From: Streptomyces graminofaciens
Lineage (GTDB): Bacteria; Actinomycetota; Actinomycetes; Streptomycetales; Streptomycetaceae
Direction: 5' to 3'
Assembly: GCF_030294945.1 (NCBI RefSeq)
Contig: NZ_AP018448.1
Span: 744,001-808,000 of the forward strand
DNA: 64,000 bases
Both the position numbers and the translations under genes were made by a program. Numbering within the stretch: position 1 is the first letter of the stretch; each line of letters opens with the position of its first letter. Below are positions 45,243 through 54,132 of this stretch, one piece after another. The notes under the pieces are model-generated. The model saw only the letters and a list, made by a program, of their open reading frames with translations. It ran no database searches and was not told the origin of the DNA.

Positions 45243-48200
45243 GTGTCAGATTATCTAGAGAAACAGCCCCTGGGGGTAGGGGTGGGCAGGCGAGGGGGGA
45301 CGGGCGTGGGGGATCTCGGGGGGCTGTTCACCGACCGCAGGGCGGCGCTGAGTGCCGTGCGCGCGCTGGCGGAAGCCGACAGCGGGCCGCGGGTGCTGCT
45401 GCTGACCGGGCTGCCGGGCATGGGCAAGTCCACGCTGCTGGCCTACGTGTCTTCCCGTCCGCCGCGGGGCTGGGCGTGTGCGGTGGTCGACGCGGAGGCG
45501 CTGGTGTCGGGAATGGCGCTGCGCAGTGAGGGCGCGGAGGAAGCGGCGCTTCTGGTGCTGCGGGCCGTGGGCGGCCATCTGGCCGGGCTGGGGCCGTGGT
45601 GGCGCAGGCGCTGGCTGCGGCAGAAGGCCTCCCAGATCGGGCAGGTCCGGCCGTGGCGGGTCAGGGTGTGGCAGTGGGCAGGTTTCGGCGGCCGTATCAG
45701 CGGCTCTCCGGTTGAGGTCGTGGCCGGGGCCCTGACGCAGGGGCAGCTGCGCGGGCAGTGGGCCGATCAGCTGCTGGCCGTGGCCCGCGGGGTACGGCGC
45801 GGGCGGCTGGTGCTGATGGTGGACAGCTGTGAGCGGCTGGCCTACTTCGATGACGTGCGGGCTGAGCGTCCCCGCCCTGAGAGGCCGTATGGGGTGGGCG
45901 GCTGGTTCGGCACGGTGGTCGATGAGCTGCTGGCCCTCATGCCGCATCTACGGGTGGTGCTGGCCGGCACCACCGCCCCCGCCCCCGCCACGGCTGGCGC
46001 GGCTGGGGGCCGGTTCCGCCAGGTGGAACTGAAGCCGTGGAGAGCCAGTGACACCCGCTCCTACCTCGCCCGTCGAGGGCTGGAGGTCGACGCCGAGGTG
46101 GCGGCCGCGCTCACTGAGGCCGAAGGCGGTCTGCCAGTGTCCATCAGCTGGATCGCGGACGTCTTGAACGGACCCCTTGCCGAGAGGACGGCTGGTACAC
46201 CGCCCGCTGCGCAGGTCCTCGCCCGGCTCACCGCACCGAACACACCGACGGGACCGGCCCGTGCGGCATGGCTGGCCCAGCACGTCCGGTTCCGACTCAG
46301 CGAGGGAACGCTGGCTCTGCTGCACACGGCTGCCGTCCTGGACAGCTTCACCCCCACCGCTCTCATGACCGTCGCCCGCACTCTCGGCCCGGTCTCCGAC
46401 GACGCCTTCACCCGTCTGGCACAGACCTCCTGCATCAGCCTCCACACCGGCGGCGCGGGCGGGCAGTTCGCGCCGGACAGCCGCTGGCAGGTGCATGCGG
46501 TCATGCGCCGGTGGCTGATCGAGGACGCCCGTGCCCACGACGCGCAGCAGCCGCCTGCCCGGCGTGTCCTGCCGGCCCTGCACCGCGCCGCCGCCGGCCA
46601 CTACGAGGCACTCGCCGGTGATGCCGCATGGTCTCCGGAGGCCGCCCGCCACCGGTTCGCCACCGGCGACGGCACCCACGCCGCGGCATGGACAGGCCGC
46701 CTGGCCGCCGCTCTGCGCGCGACACCGCCGGACAATCTGCAGATCCGGCTCCTTACCGACGCCGCCCTGGACTCCCCGGGCGTTGAAAAAACCCTGCCCG
46801 CAGTCGTCGCGGACGCCCACCTGGCCGCCGGACACCTCGCCCACCGCTTCGCCCGGTACGCCGCCGCGCAAGACCACGCCGAACAGGCCCTGGCCCTCTA
46901 CCGCACCCTCGACGGCCGCACCCACGCCGTGTACGTCTCAGCCTGCCTGGCCGGCCAGGCCGCCTGGAAACGCCCCCGTTACCAGGACACGGTCACGCAC
47001 TGGACCACCGCCCTCACCCACCACCCCGACCGCACCGGCACAGACCCCGCCACCGCGACCGGACCCGGCAGTCTCGGCCTGCGTACCGCCCTGGCCGAGG
47101 CCGCCCTGACCACCGGAGACGCACCCCGCGCCCGCACCCTGCTGGAACGGCAGCCCCCCACCGATCCATCGCCTTCCGGTACTCCAGCCGCTGCACCCAC
47201 CGATCAGCCGGGGCAGGCAGTGGAGTACGCGTTGCCCGCCCCTGTCCTGGGCGAGCTGGTGCCCCTCGCACAGCACCCGGCGCACACGCACCTCCTGCAC
47301 GCCGAGACCGCCTTCCGCCTCTACGACCACCGCCAGGCCGCCACCCGCGCACACCGGATACTCGACGACTCCGCAGCCGGCCCCCACCAAACCGCCCTCG
47401 CCCACCGGCTCCTGGCCCGCATCGCCCTGTACACGTGGGACATCGACCAGGCCGGCCAGCACCTGCGCGACGCGGACACGGCAGCCGGACAATGCCCCGA
47501 CCAGCGCTGTCTGGTCCACCTGCTCCTCACCCGAGCCGAACTCGCCGACCGCAAAGCCATATGGATGCCGCCCCAGGAATCCACGGTACTCGGCCCGACA
47601 AGCATCTCTGTCACCCAACGCAGCGAATCCGCCCACCAGTACGAACTCGCGTACCAGGACCGCACCGCCGCAGCCGAACTGGCCGACGGCCTCAACGACC
47701 CCCTTCTGAAGGCCCTCACCACCACCCATGCCGATCCGGATGCGGCCCTTGCCCTCCACCGCACCATCGGCAACCACCTCGGCGAAGCCGACATCCTCCA
47801 CACACTCGCTGCCACCGCACTGCACCGTGGCAACCTCACCCTCGCCAACCAGCACGCCACCCAAGCACTCACCCTCCACCACGCCTTCGGTAACCGGCAC
47901 GGCGAAGCCGACACCCTCCGCGTGCTCGCCAGCATCGCCCGGGACCGAGGCGACCTCGACCTCGCGGACCAGCGCGCCACCCAAGCACTCACCCTCTACC
48001 GCACCATCGAAAACCAGTACGGCGAAGCCGAAAGCCTAGACATTCTCAGTATCATCGCGCGGGATCGTGGTGACCTCGACCTTGCCGAGCAACACGCCAG
48101 GCAGGCGCTCGCCTTCTACCGCACCATCGGCAACCCACACGGCGAAGCCGTCACCCTCCGCGTGCTCGCCGACACCGCCCGGCATCGTGGTGACCTCGAC

Positions 48201-48419
48201 CTCGCGGACCAGCGCGCCACCCAGGCACTCACCCTCTACCGCACCATCGGCAACCAGTACGGCGAAGCCGCCGTCCTCGGAACGCTCGCGCGGATTGCCT
48301 GGCAAGACGGCCGCAGGGAGGACGCGCGGCACCACATGGAAACGGCCGCGGCACTGTATGACGCCATCAACCTGCCCGAACAGGCCGCACTATGCCGCCA
48401 GCAGCTACGCAAATGGTGA
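45243..48419 (+). CDS. STAND ATPase with C-terminal TPR repeats
   Basis: A 1058-residue protein. The ATPase part has Walker A GLPGMGKS (about 56-63), Walker B RLVLMVDSCE (Asp near 194) and a sensor-like VVLAGTTAP. A winged-helix-like region follows (LSEGTLALLHTAAVLDSFTP), then a long helical region with MalT/TPR-type 40-residue repeats (about 770-1010) such as LHRTIGNHLGEADILHTLAA and RGDLDLADQRATQALTLYRT. There is no separate effector domain at the N-terminus. AAAGGAGA before GTG 45243 fixes the start. It is divergent from the small membrane protein at 44777. Known STAND/TPR proteins are either transcription regulators or defence sensors; I see no DNA-binding domain, so a conflict role is plausible but unproved. 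Confidence 0.85.
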   Translation: MSDYLEKQPLGVGVGRRGGTGVGDLGGLFTDRRAALSAVRALAEADSGPRVLLLTGLPGMGKSTLLAYVSSRPPRGWACAVVDAEALVSGMALRSEGAEEAALLVLRAVGGHLAGLGPWWRRRWLRQKASQIGQVRPWRVRVWQWAGFGGRISGSPVEVVAGALTQGQLRGQWADQLLAVARGVRRGRLVLMVDSCERLAYFDDVRAERPRPERPYGVGGWFGTVVDELLALMPHLRVVLAGTTAPAPATAGAAGGRFRQVELKPWRASDTRSYLARRGLEVDAEVAAALTEAEGGLPVSISWIADVLNGPLAERTAGTPPAAQVLARLTAPNTPTGPARAAWLAQHVRFRLSEGTLALLHTAAVLDSFTPTALMTVARTLGPVSDDAFTRLAQTSCISLHTGGAGGQFAPDSRWQVHAVMRRWLIEDARAHDAQQPPARRVLPALHRAAAGHYEALAGDAAWSPEAARHRFATGDGTHAAAWTGRLAAALRATPPDNLQIRLLTDAALDSPGVEKTLPAVVADAHLAAGHLAHRFARYAAAQDHAEQALALYRTLDGRTHAVYVSACLAGQAAWKRPRYQDTVTHWTTALTHHPDRTGTDPATATGPGSLGLRTALAEAALTTGDAPRARTLLERQPPTDPSPSGTPAAAPTDQPGQAVEYALPAPVLGELVPLAQHPAHTHLLHAETAFRLYDHRQAATRAHRILDDSAAGPHQTALAHRLLARIALYTWDIDQAGQHLRDADTAAGQCPDQRCLVHLLLTRAELADRKAIWMPPQESTVLGPTSISVTQRSESAHQYELAYQDRTAAAELADGLNDPLLKALTTTHADPDAALALHRTIGNHLGEADILHTLAATALHRGNLTLANQHATQALTLHHAFGNRHGEADTLRVLASIARDRGDLDLADQRATQALTLYRTIENQYGEAESLDILSIIARDRGDLDLAEQHARQALAFYRTIGNPHGEAVTLRVLADTARHRGDLDLADQRATQALTLYRTIGNQYGEAAVLGTLARIAWQDGRREDARHHMETAAALYDAINLPEQAALCRQQLRKW

Positions 48420-48518
48420 CACCACTGCAACAGAACGTTCGTTCCTGAAGTCCGCCTCATCGGCTTCGCCGCCGGGATCCCCGGCCTCCTCATCGCACGG
48501 CGGTCTACCAGCCCAAGA

Positions 48519-48695
48519 ACGACGAGCACCCGGCACAACCTCGCCAATTGGCGGGGGACAGGGGATGCGAAGGGTGCTTTCCAGGCCTTCGAGATGCTGG
48601 TGCAGCAGATGGTGCGGGTACTGGGTCCGGACCATCCCGGCACCCTCGCCACCCGGCACAACCTCGCCAATTGGCGGGGGGAGGCGGAGGATGCA
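48519..48695 (+). pseudogene. TPR scrap of another NLR-type gene
   Basis: The plus strand reads STRHNLANWRGTGDAKGAFQ, then LVQQMVRVLGPDHPGTLATR and HNLANWRGEAEDAAA. These are 42-residue TPRs of the same kind as in the hydrolase-NLR at 18671-21601, not the 40-residue repeats of the neighbouring STAND gene. Only two repeats remain; they end at a hairpin. Confidence 0.8.
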
Positions 48696-48727
48696 GCTGC
48701 TCATCAATCGACCGATTGATGAGCAGC
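48696..48727. terminator. 14-bp perfect hairpin
   Basis: GCTGCTCATCAATC at 48696-48709 pairs with 48714-48727 around a 4-base loop. It directly follows the TPR scrap. Confidence 0.75.
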
Positions 48728-48747
48728 AGGATCCCTCACATGAAGCG

Positions 48748-48799
48748 AACCGCAAAGAGTTCTTCGCGAAGGACTCTTTGCGAAGAACTCTTTGCGGTT
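48748..48799. promoter_or_regulatory. 20-bp perfect inverted repeat, candidate ArsR operator
   Basis: 48748-48767 (AACCGCAAAGAGTTCTTCGC) is the exact complement of 48780-48799, with a 12-base spacer that contains a further partial half-site GGACTCTTT. It stands 26 bases upstream of the ArsR-type start, in AT-richer sequence. It probably is the auto-regulatory operator. Confidence 0.7.
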
Positions 48800-48824
48800 T
48801 AGTCTGTGCGGTGTGCCTGACGTG

Positions 48825-48950
48825 ATGAAGAGGCCAGGGGGCCCGAACGTTGAAGAGGACTCCGTTGTTCTGGATGCCAAGGGGCTGCGTGCCATGGCGC
48901 ATCCGGTGCGTGTGCAGCTGGTTGGGCTGCTGCGGAAGTACGGCCCATCG
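48825..48950 (+). pseudogene. ArsR-type regulator, N-terminal fragment
   Basis: From ATG 48825 the frame reads MKRPGGPNVEEDSVVLDAKG, then LRAMAHPVRVQLVGLLRKYG, the start of an ArsR/HTH_20 winged helix. It is cut at YGPS where the IS21 end TGTCGACG begins (48951). The recognition helix is lost. Confidence 0.78.
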
Positions 48951-49100
48951 TGTCGACGATCACGATTCTCCCCAGGGCAAACGTCACGTAATTCCCCACC
49001 TCTCTGGGACGTCAGGCCGTGTCACGTCCCTGCCGTGCTGCCGTGGTCCTAGGTCGGAGGTCGGTAGGCAAGAGGCGTGTGACATCGCAGGATTGGCGAT

Positions 49101-49541
49101 GTGACAGCTCGTAGCTTCGATATGGACACGTTCCTGCAGCAGCCGCTCACCGCTCGCCTTGCCACCAACGGGCCCACCGTGCGCCCGGTCTGGTTCCTGT
49201 GGGAGGACGGTGCATTCTGGGTGCTGACGGGCCCGTGGACCCGGTTGTTCGACCGGGTGAAGAACGACTCGAAGGTCGCGCTCGTGGTGGACGAATGCGA
49301 TCTCGTGACGGGACGCGTCCAGCAGGTGATCGCCCGTGGGCAGGCTGAGCTCGTGCCGTTCGACGTGGCGAGGGGCCGACGCAAGCTGGTCCGCTATCTG
49401 GGAGCGGACGAGGCTCTGTGGGATGCGCGGTTCGTGGGCTATCTGTATGACGATCCGGGCGAACGAGGCACGATGTGGCTGCGGTTGACGCCCTCCTCGC
49501 TCACGGTCCAGGACCTCAGCTATGCCGTCGTTCCGTCCTGA
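49101..49541 (+). CDS. PNPOx-family (FMN/F420 split-barrel) protein
   Basis: A 146-residue protein. MDTFLQQPLTARLATNGPTV, RPVWFLWEDGAFWVLTGPWT and KVALVVDECDLVTGRVQQVI follow the PNPOx-like split-barrel pattern of small flavin- or F420-binding oxidoreductases. Start GTG 49101 or ATG 49122; neither has a strong ribosome site. It lies inside the outer ends of IS21 element 2, convergent with istB, so it may travel as a passenger. Confidence 0.82.
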   Translation: MTARSFDMDTFLQQPLTARLATNGPTVRPVWFLWEDGAFWVLTGPWTRLFDRVKNDSKVALVVDECDLVTGRVQQVIARGQAELVPFDVARGRRKLVRYLGADEALWDARFVGYLYDDPGERGTMWLRLTPSSLTVQDLSYAVVPS

Positions 49542-49604
49542 GGCCGATGGCACCAGCTGGGGTGGGAGAGCCGCTCCCGCCCCAGCCTCGTTCCGGTGTT
49601 CGAC

Positions 49605-50369
49605 TTACTTGATCGGAGGCTTGTCCGCGGGGTTCTTGGGCCGCTTGTTGGGGCGGTAGCTGGGACCGTTCATGATGACCTGGTGGCTGGCGTTGATCAG
49701 GCGGTCCAGGAGCGACTCGGCGACGACCGGGTTGGGGAAGAGCGGATACCAGTCGCTGGGTGCCCTGTTACTGGTGATGATCAAGGAGCGGCCTTGCCGC
49801 TCGGAGACAAGTTCGTAGAGGTCGTCGGCCTGGGACGGGGACAGCTGACGCATGGCGAAGTCGTCGAGGATGAGCACGTCGGGCCGGATGAGTTCGCGCA
49901 TGCGCTTGTCCCAGGTGCGGTCCGCGTGGCCGCCGGCGAGCTCGGCCAGGATGCGGCTGGTCTTGGCGAAGCGGACGTTGGCGCCCTGCCGGACGGCCTG
50001 GTGGCCGAGGGCCTGGGCGACGCGTGTCTTCCCGACGCCGACCGGGCCGAAGAGAATGACGGACTCGCCGGAGTGGAGCCAGCGCAGGGCCGCGAGGTCG
50101 CGGATCTGGGCGGCTGGCAGCTTCGGGGAGGCACTGAAGTCGAAGCCCTCCAAGGTGGCCTGTTGCTCGAACTTCGCCCTGCGCAGGCGCCGTTCGAGGG
50201 CGATGGACTCGCGGCGGGTGATCTCGTCCTGGCAGAGGACCTGGAGGAAGTCGAGGTGTCCGAGTTCGCCCTTCTGTGCCTGGGTGAGGCGGGCGTCGAG
50301 GGTTTCCAGCATCCCGGACAGCCGCAGGACCTTGAGCGAGTCGCGCAGGGCGGTGGTCATCACGCTCAT
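49605..50369 (-). CDS. istB: IS21 helper ATPase IstB
   Basis: A 254-residue AAA+ ATPase. Walker A GPVGVGKT in SVILFGPVGVGKTRVAQALG, Walker B DVLILDDFAMRQL, then IITSNRAPSDW and NPVVAESLLDRLINASHQV. ATG 50369 overlaps the istA end by four bases (ATGA). It belongs to a different IS21 subgroup from element 1. Intact. Confidence 0.93.
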   Translation of the reverse strand: MSVMTTALRDSLKVLRLSGMLETLDARLTQAQKGELGHLDFLQVLCQDEITRRESIALERRLRRAKFEQQATLEGFDFSASPKLPAAQIRDLAALRWLHSGESVILFGPVGVGKTRVAQALGHQAVRQGANVRFAKTSRILAELAGGHADRTWDKRMRELIRPDVLILDDFAMRQLSPSQADDLYELVSERQGRSLIITSNRAPSDWYPLFPNPVVAESLLDRLINASHQVIMNGPSYRPNKRPKNPADKPPIK

Positions 50370-51984
50370 CGGACGGCCTCCTCGGTGTCACCGCGGTCCT
50401 GGTCGTCGTGGACATCGCCGGGTGTCTGGCTGGGGACGGTGTCGGTGAACAGGCCCTCGGGGCCGTGCAGGAAGGCCGCAGCTCCGGCGTCGCCGGTCTC
50501 TGGCTCCGGGTCGGTCTCGGTGCCGGCGACCAGGATTCCCTTGACCGTGCGGTAGGACGGGTCGCCGACCGTGATCGCCTTTCTACAGGCGGCTTCCAGA
50601 CGGGCGTCGCCGTACTTCTTGCGCAGTCCGAGTACTCCCTGGGCCGCGCGGAGCCGGTAGAGAGCGTTGACCTCCAGCAGCTGGTCGATCACCTCCCGGC
50701 AGGCATCGCCGACCTGCGAGGCTTGGCCGCGGCACCAGATCGGCGTCCTCATCTGGAAGGCGATCTTCTCGGGCGGGTAGTCGTTCTTGTCGGTGCGTTT
50801 GCCCTGTTCCAGGGCGGCGTGGGTCTTGACCAGCTCGCCCTCGTGGAAGATCTGGACCATGGTGGCGGCGGAGCGGGCATCGACCCGGCGGCCGATGAGC
50901 TTCCAGGGCACCGAGTAGAGCGTGCGGCCGACCTTGACGTGAATGTCCGGCCCCACCAGGGCAGTTGACCATCTCGCCAGCACGAACGGCGTCTCGGGCA
51001 GCGGCAGGAGGGTCTCGGCCTCCACCGCCTCGAACACCGACAACGGCTTCGCGCCGCCCAGCGGCCGGCACTGCCGCTGACCTGCGACATTCATCGACCA
51101 GAGCAGGGCCTCGGCCTGCATGTGCTCCAGCGAGGTGAACGTCCGCCCGCTCCAGAACGAGTCGCGGACATAGGGCATCGGCCGTTCCACCCGGGGCTTG
51201 TCCTTCGGCTTCGACGCGCGGGCCGGATCCACCAACGCCCCGTAGTAGGCAGAGAGTTCGGCGTACGACTTGTTGATCTGCGGATCGTAGAGGTCCGGCT
51301 TGTCCACCCCGGTCTTCAGGTTGTCCGGGACCAAACGTCGCGGGACACCGCCGAAGAAGCGGAAGGCTTCCGCGTGCGCGAGCGTCCAGGCGTGCTGGTC
51401 CATGTGCAGCACCGGGCGGACGAACATGTGCCGCGAGCTGGGAAGCACCATCACGAACGCCCAGATCCGGTGGCGTTTGCCGGTAGTCGGGTTGAACCAC
51501 TGTCCCAGGAAGCCGTAGTCGATCTGCGCCTCCGAGCCCGGCTCGACGTCATCCCGCAGCACCGTGACCTTCGACCGGGGGCCGCTTCGTCGGGCAGGTT
51601 CTCATGCACCCAGCGTCGGAACGTCGACAACGACACCTTCAACTTGCCCTCGTCCCACAGCCGTTGATGGATCGTGGTGACCGTGGTGGTCTCCAGCAGG
51701 GACTTGACGTAGTCGCGGTGCGGCTCGATCTCTCCCCACCGCACCTGGTTCAACCTCCGGCTGGCCAGCTCCGGGAACCAGCTCTTGATCAGCTTGGCCC
51801 AGTCCGTCTCGCTCATGGGCGGCCCGCCCGGGGTGATCCCCGCCGCCTCCGCCGGCGCCAGGTACTTCCTGACCGTCTTGCGGTCCACCCCCAGCGACGC
51901 CGACACCTGGCTCTTCGAGCGGCCCGCGTACCAGTGCACGTAGATCTCGACAATGTCGACCACGGTGAACGTTCTCCTTGCCAT
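50366..51984 (-). pseudogene. istA: IS21 transposase IstA, frameshifted
   Basis: The N-terminal frame (MARRTFTVVDIVEIYVHWYA, KSQVSASLGVDRKTVRKYLA) is the HTH part. After NLPDEAA the expected RSKVTVLRDD is out of frame because of two extra C residues near 51585. The second frame holds EAQIDYGFLGQWFNPTTGKR (Asp), GGVPRRLVPDNLKTGVDKPD (Asp) and KPRVERPMPYVRDSFW (Glu). Otherwise complete, so it is a recent lesion or a sequencing error. Confidence 0.88.
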
Positions 51985-52275
51985 CCGGTGTGTCCGTCGA
52001 CCTCTCGGTTCGCAGGTCGAGGGACCGCGACGTCTCCGAGAGGGCCAGGACCCTCAACCCGGCACCGGCATGCCCATGGGGAACCCGGCGGATTCACAAG
52101 AAAGATCTACTAGTGGCTCAAACCACCCGAAACATGGATCATCCGTCCAGTTCGAGCGTGGTCAGCGGCACCATCAACGGTCAGCGTCCCGGTGGGGAAC
52201 CGTGACCACGAGGGTGGGGAATTGGCTGACGCTGATCATGCAGATCGTGGGGAATTACGTGACCGCTGACACCTG

Positions 52276-52416
52276 ACAGGCGCCGAAGCCGTCCTCAAGC
52301 TGCGCGCACTCATCAGCAACGGCGACTTCCCAGCGTACTGGCGCTATCACCTGGCCCGCGAACACCACCGAACCCATGGGGACCATGACCAGGACGGATA
52401 TCGCCTGGCAGCCTGA
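52276..52416 (+). pseudogene. ISKra4-type transposase, C-terminal scrap
   Basis: The frame reads [20 protein letters not shown], then [15 protein letters not shown], like the end of ISKra4-family transposases. It begins exactly at the right IS21 boundary. Confidence 0.6.
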
Positions 52417-52427
52417 GGGACTGTGGT

Positions 52428-53192
52428 TCAGCAGGGTTCGGAGAGAAAGACGGTGACCGCATCGGCGAACTGCGCTGGAACATCGTGATGCACGACGTGA
52501 CCGGCGGGCAGCTCGGCAAGGCGGACTCTGTCGGCACAACGGGCGACCATGTCTTTGGCGTGATCGGCCGCCAATTCGTTGCTGCGCGTTCCATGGACCA
52601 GCAGCGTGGGGCAGGACACCGATATCCAGTCGTTCCAGTGATCACCGTTGAGAGCCTTCTGGGACGCCACGGTGTCAGCGATGTCGAATGAGAACCCCCA
52701 GCCCTGGGCTGTCTGCCGGAAGGAACACTCCAGATAGGGCGCCGTCGTGCCCAGAGCCGCGACCAGCGCTTCCCGGGACGGCGTGACGCCGGGAAGGCGT
52801 GTGGTGAACGACCAGTCGCAGTCCACGACCGCACCGATGTCCTCGACGATCAACGCGCTGACCTTGTCCGCGTGCCGGGCCGCGAACTGGTAGGCGTTCA
52901 CTCCGCCCAGTGAGTGGCCCAGCACCGCCACAGGGCCGACTCGCAGATGCCGGTGAAAGGCAGCCACATCGGCCACGTACTCGTCCCGCTCGTAACTGCG
53001 AGCACGGTCGGACTCTCCATGCCCGCGTTGATCGAGCGCGATCACTCTCCACCGTGGGGTCAGTGCCGCAGCCAACGGCGCGAACGCCGACGCTTCGTTG
53101 TAATGCCCGTGCAGGGCCAGAAGCGGCCTTCCCGGACCCCCGAAGTCCAGATACGACAGCCTCCGCCTACCCACCATGAAGAACCTACGCAT
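52428..53192 (-). CDS. Alpha/beta-hydrolase (epoxide-hydrolase-like)
   Basis: A 254-residue hydrolase. RPLLALHGHYNEASAFAPLA is the oxyanion loop, VIALDQRGHGESDRARSYER the second strand, VAVLGHSLGGVNAYQFAARH the nucleophile elbow with Ser, and AELPAGHVVHHD the catalytic His. The start MRRFFMVGRRRLSYLDFGGP at 53192 is chosen because homologues begin near here; no good ribosome site is visible. Base composition is a little lower in GC than neighbours. Substrate unknown. Confidence 0.85.
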   Translation of the reverse strand: MRRFFMVGRRRLSYLDFGGPGRPLLALHGHYNEASAFAPLAAALTPRWRVIALDQRGHGESDRARSYERDEYVADVAAFHRHLRVGPVAVLGHSLGGVNAYQFAARHADKVSALIVEDIGAVVDCDWSFTTRLPGVTPSREALVAALGTTAPYLECSFRQTAQGWGFSFDIADTVASQKALNGDHWNDWISVSCPTLLVHGTRSNELAADHAKDMVARCADRVRLAELPAGHVVHHDVPAQFADAVTVFLSEPC

Positions 53193-53259
53193 GGTGCGGA
53201 TATTAGGAGACAGTACTGACACTTCGTGGCTGACCAGCAGCCGTCGCAGCCCACTCGCA

Positions 53260-53450
53260 TCGGGCATGCCCTCACTCAGGACGAGCTACACCCAAGCCGC
53301 CATCACCGCCATCTGCGACGGCACCGAACGCATCACCAAGCAATCACTCGAGGCCATCCGTCTCGACCACCTCGCCGAAACCCATCACCGCCCCACACGG
53401 ACCCGCTGACCCCACCCCACCCCACCCCACCCCACCCCACCAGCACAACA
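53260..53450 (+). other. Short coding-like scrap and CCCCA tandem repeat
   Basis: The plus frame to 53409 reads YTQAAITAICDGTERITKQS, then LEAIRLDHLAETHH, which looks like the end of an AAA-type transposition helper, but I cannot confirm it. It is followed by about six CCCCA units (53411-53441). Confidence 0.3.
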
Positions 53451-53652
53451 GCCCTGACCAGCACAAAAACACGCCGAGCCCTTTCACGCCAGAGCTACCT
53501 TCAACGAACCCAGTCCCGCTCAGCACACAAGACACAAACCCAGCTCACACACCCCGACCTCCCCACCTAAGCCGCCCACCCCGCCTCTCAACGAACCAGC
53601 AACACACCAGGCCAGCCGCCGCCCCGTACACCAACAAGCCCCCCTCCGAGCG

Positions 53653-53964
53653 TCAGGACAGTTCCCGGTTGACGGTGTCGGCGTCCATCTCGTCCGCCCG
53701 CGCCGCCGCCAGCTCGGCCAAGACCTCCGGCAGCGCCGGGTCGTCGATCACGGCGACGGGGAAGACAGGCGGTTTCGCGCCTCGGCGGGCGGGTCCGGTC
53801 GGCGGCGGTTCGCCGGCGAGCATCCCTCCCCACGTCGTGAGGGAGATCCGGTAGATCCGCGCGGAGGACTTCGCGATGCCCGCGCCGGTGAGGTACCGCT
53901 CGACCGCCGCGGTGTACGACGACGGCGGGGCGGCGGACAGGGGTACGACCCGAGCGCGCGGCAA
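53653..53964 (-). pseudogene. Tyrosine recombinase, N-terminal fragment
   Basis: The frame reads SSYTAAVERYLTGAGIAKSS, then ARIYRISLTTWGGMLAG and DEMDADTVNRELS before a stop. This is the SAM-like core-binding domain of a tyrosine recombinase, ending where the catalytic domain should begin. Confidence 0.65.
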
Positions 53965-54032
53965 CCGAGTGCGCCCCCGCTCCCGAGTTCGGTCACCGGT
54001 TCGATCGTCACGCCGCCCCGCCCTTCCGATAG

Positions 54033-54132
54033 TGCCGCAGTAAATGCGTTACACCTCGCCCCGGCGGCCCGGATTGGTCCGCCGCAGGTCACGGTGATCT
54101 CGGTAGGGGCTCTGCCGCAGTAAATCCGTTAC
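54033..54132. repeat. Two 20-bp direct repeats, one mismatch
   Basis: TGCCGCAGTAAATGCGTTAC at 54033-54052 and TGCCGCAGTAAATCCGTTAC at 54113-54132 are 80 bases apart. The second overlaps the stop codon of the gene at 54129. They sit between a recombinase fragment and the ARPP-2-like gene and might be recombination or regulator sites. Confidence 0.8.

Larger units (their letters stand above)
48951..52271 (-). mobile_element. IS21-family element 2, apparently enclosing a PNPOx gene
   Basis: The left end TGTCGACGATCACGATTCTC at 48951 and the right end, whose complement begins TGTCAGCGGTCACGTAATTC, at 52271 share an IS21-type inverted repeat. Each is followed inwards by a second AATTCCCCACC-type site. 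Between them lie istA, istB and a PNPOx gene. No target duplication: the left flank is an ArsR fragment and the right flank an ISKra4 fragment. At 3.3 kb it is longer than usual (2-2.5 kb) because of the extra gene. Confidence 0.7.
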
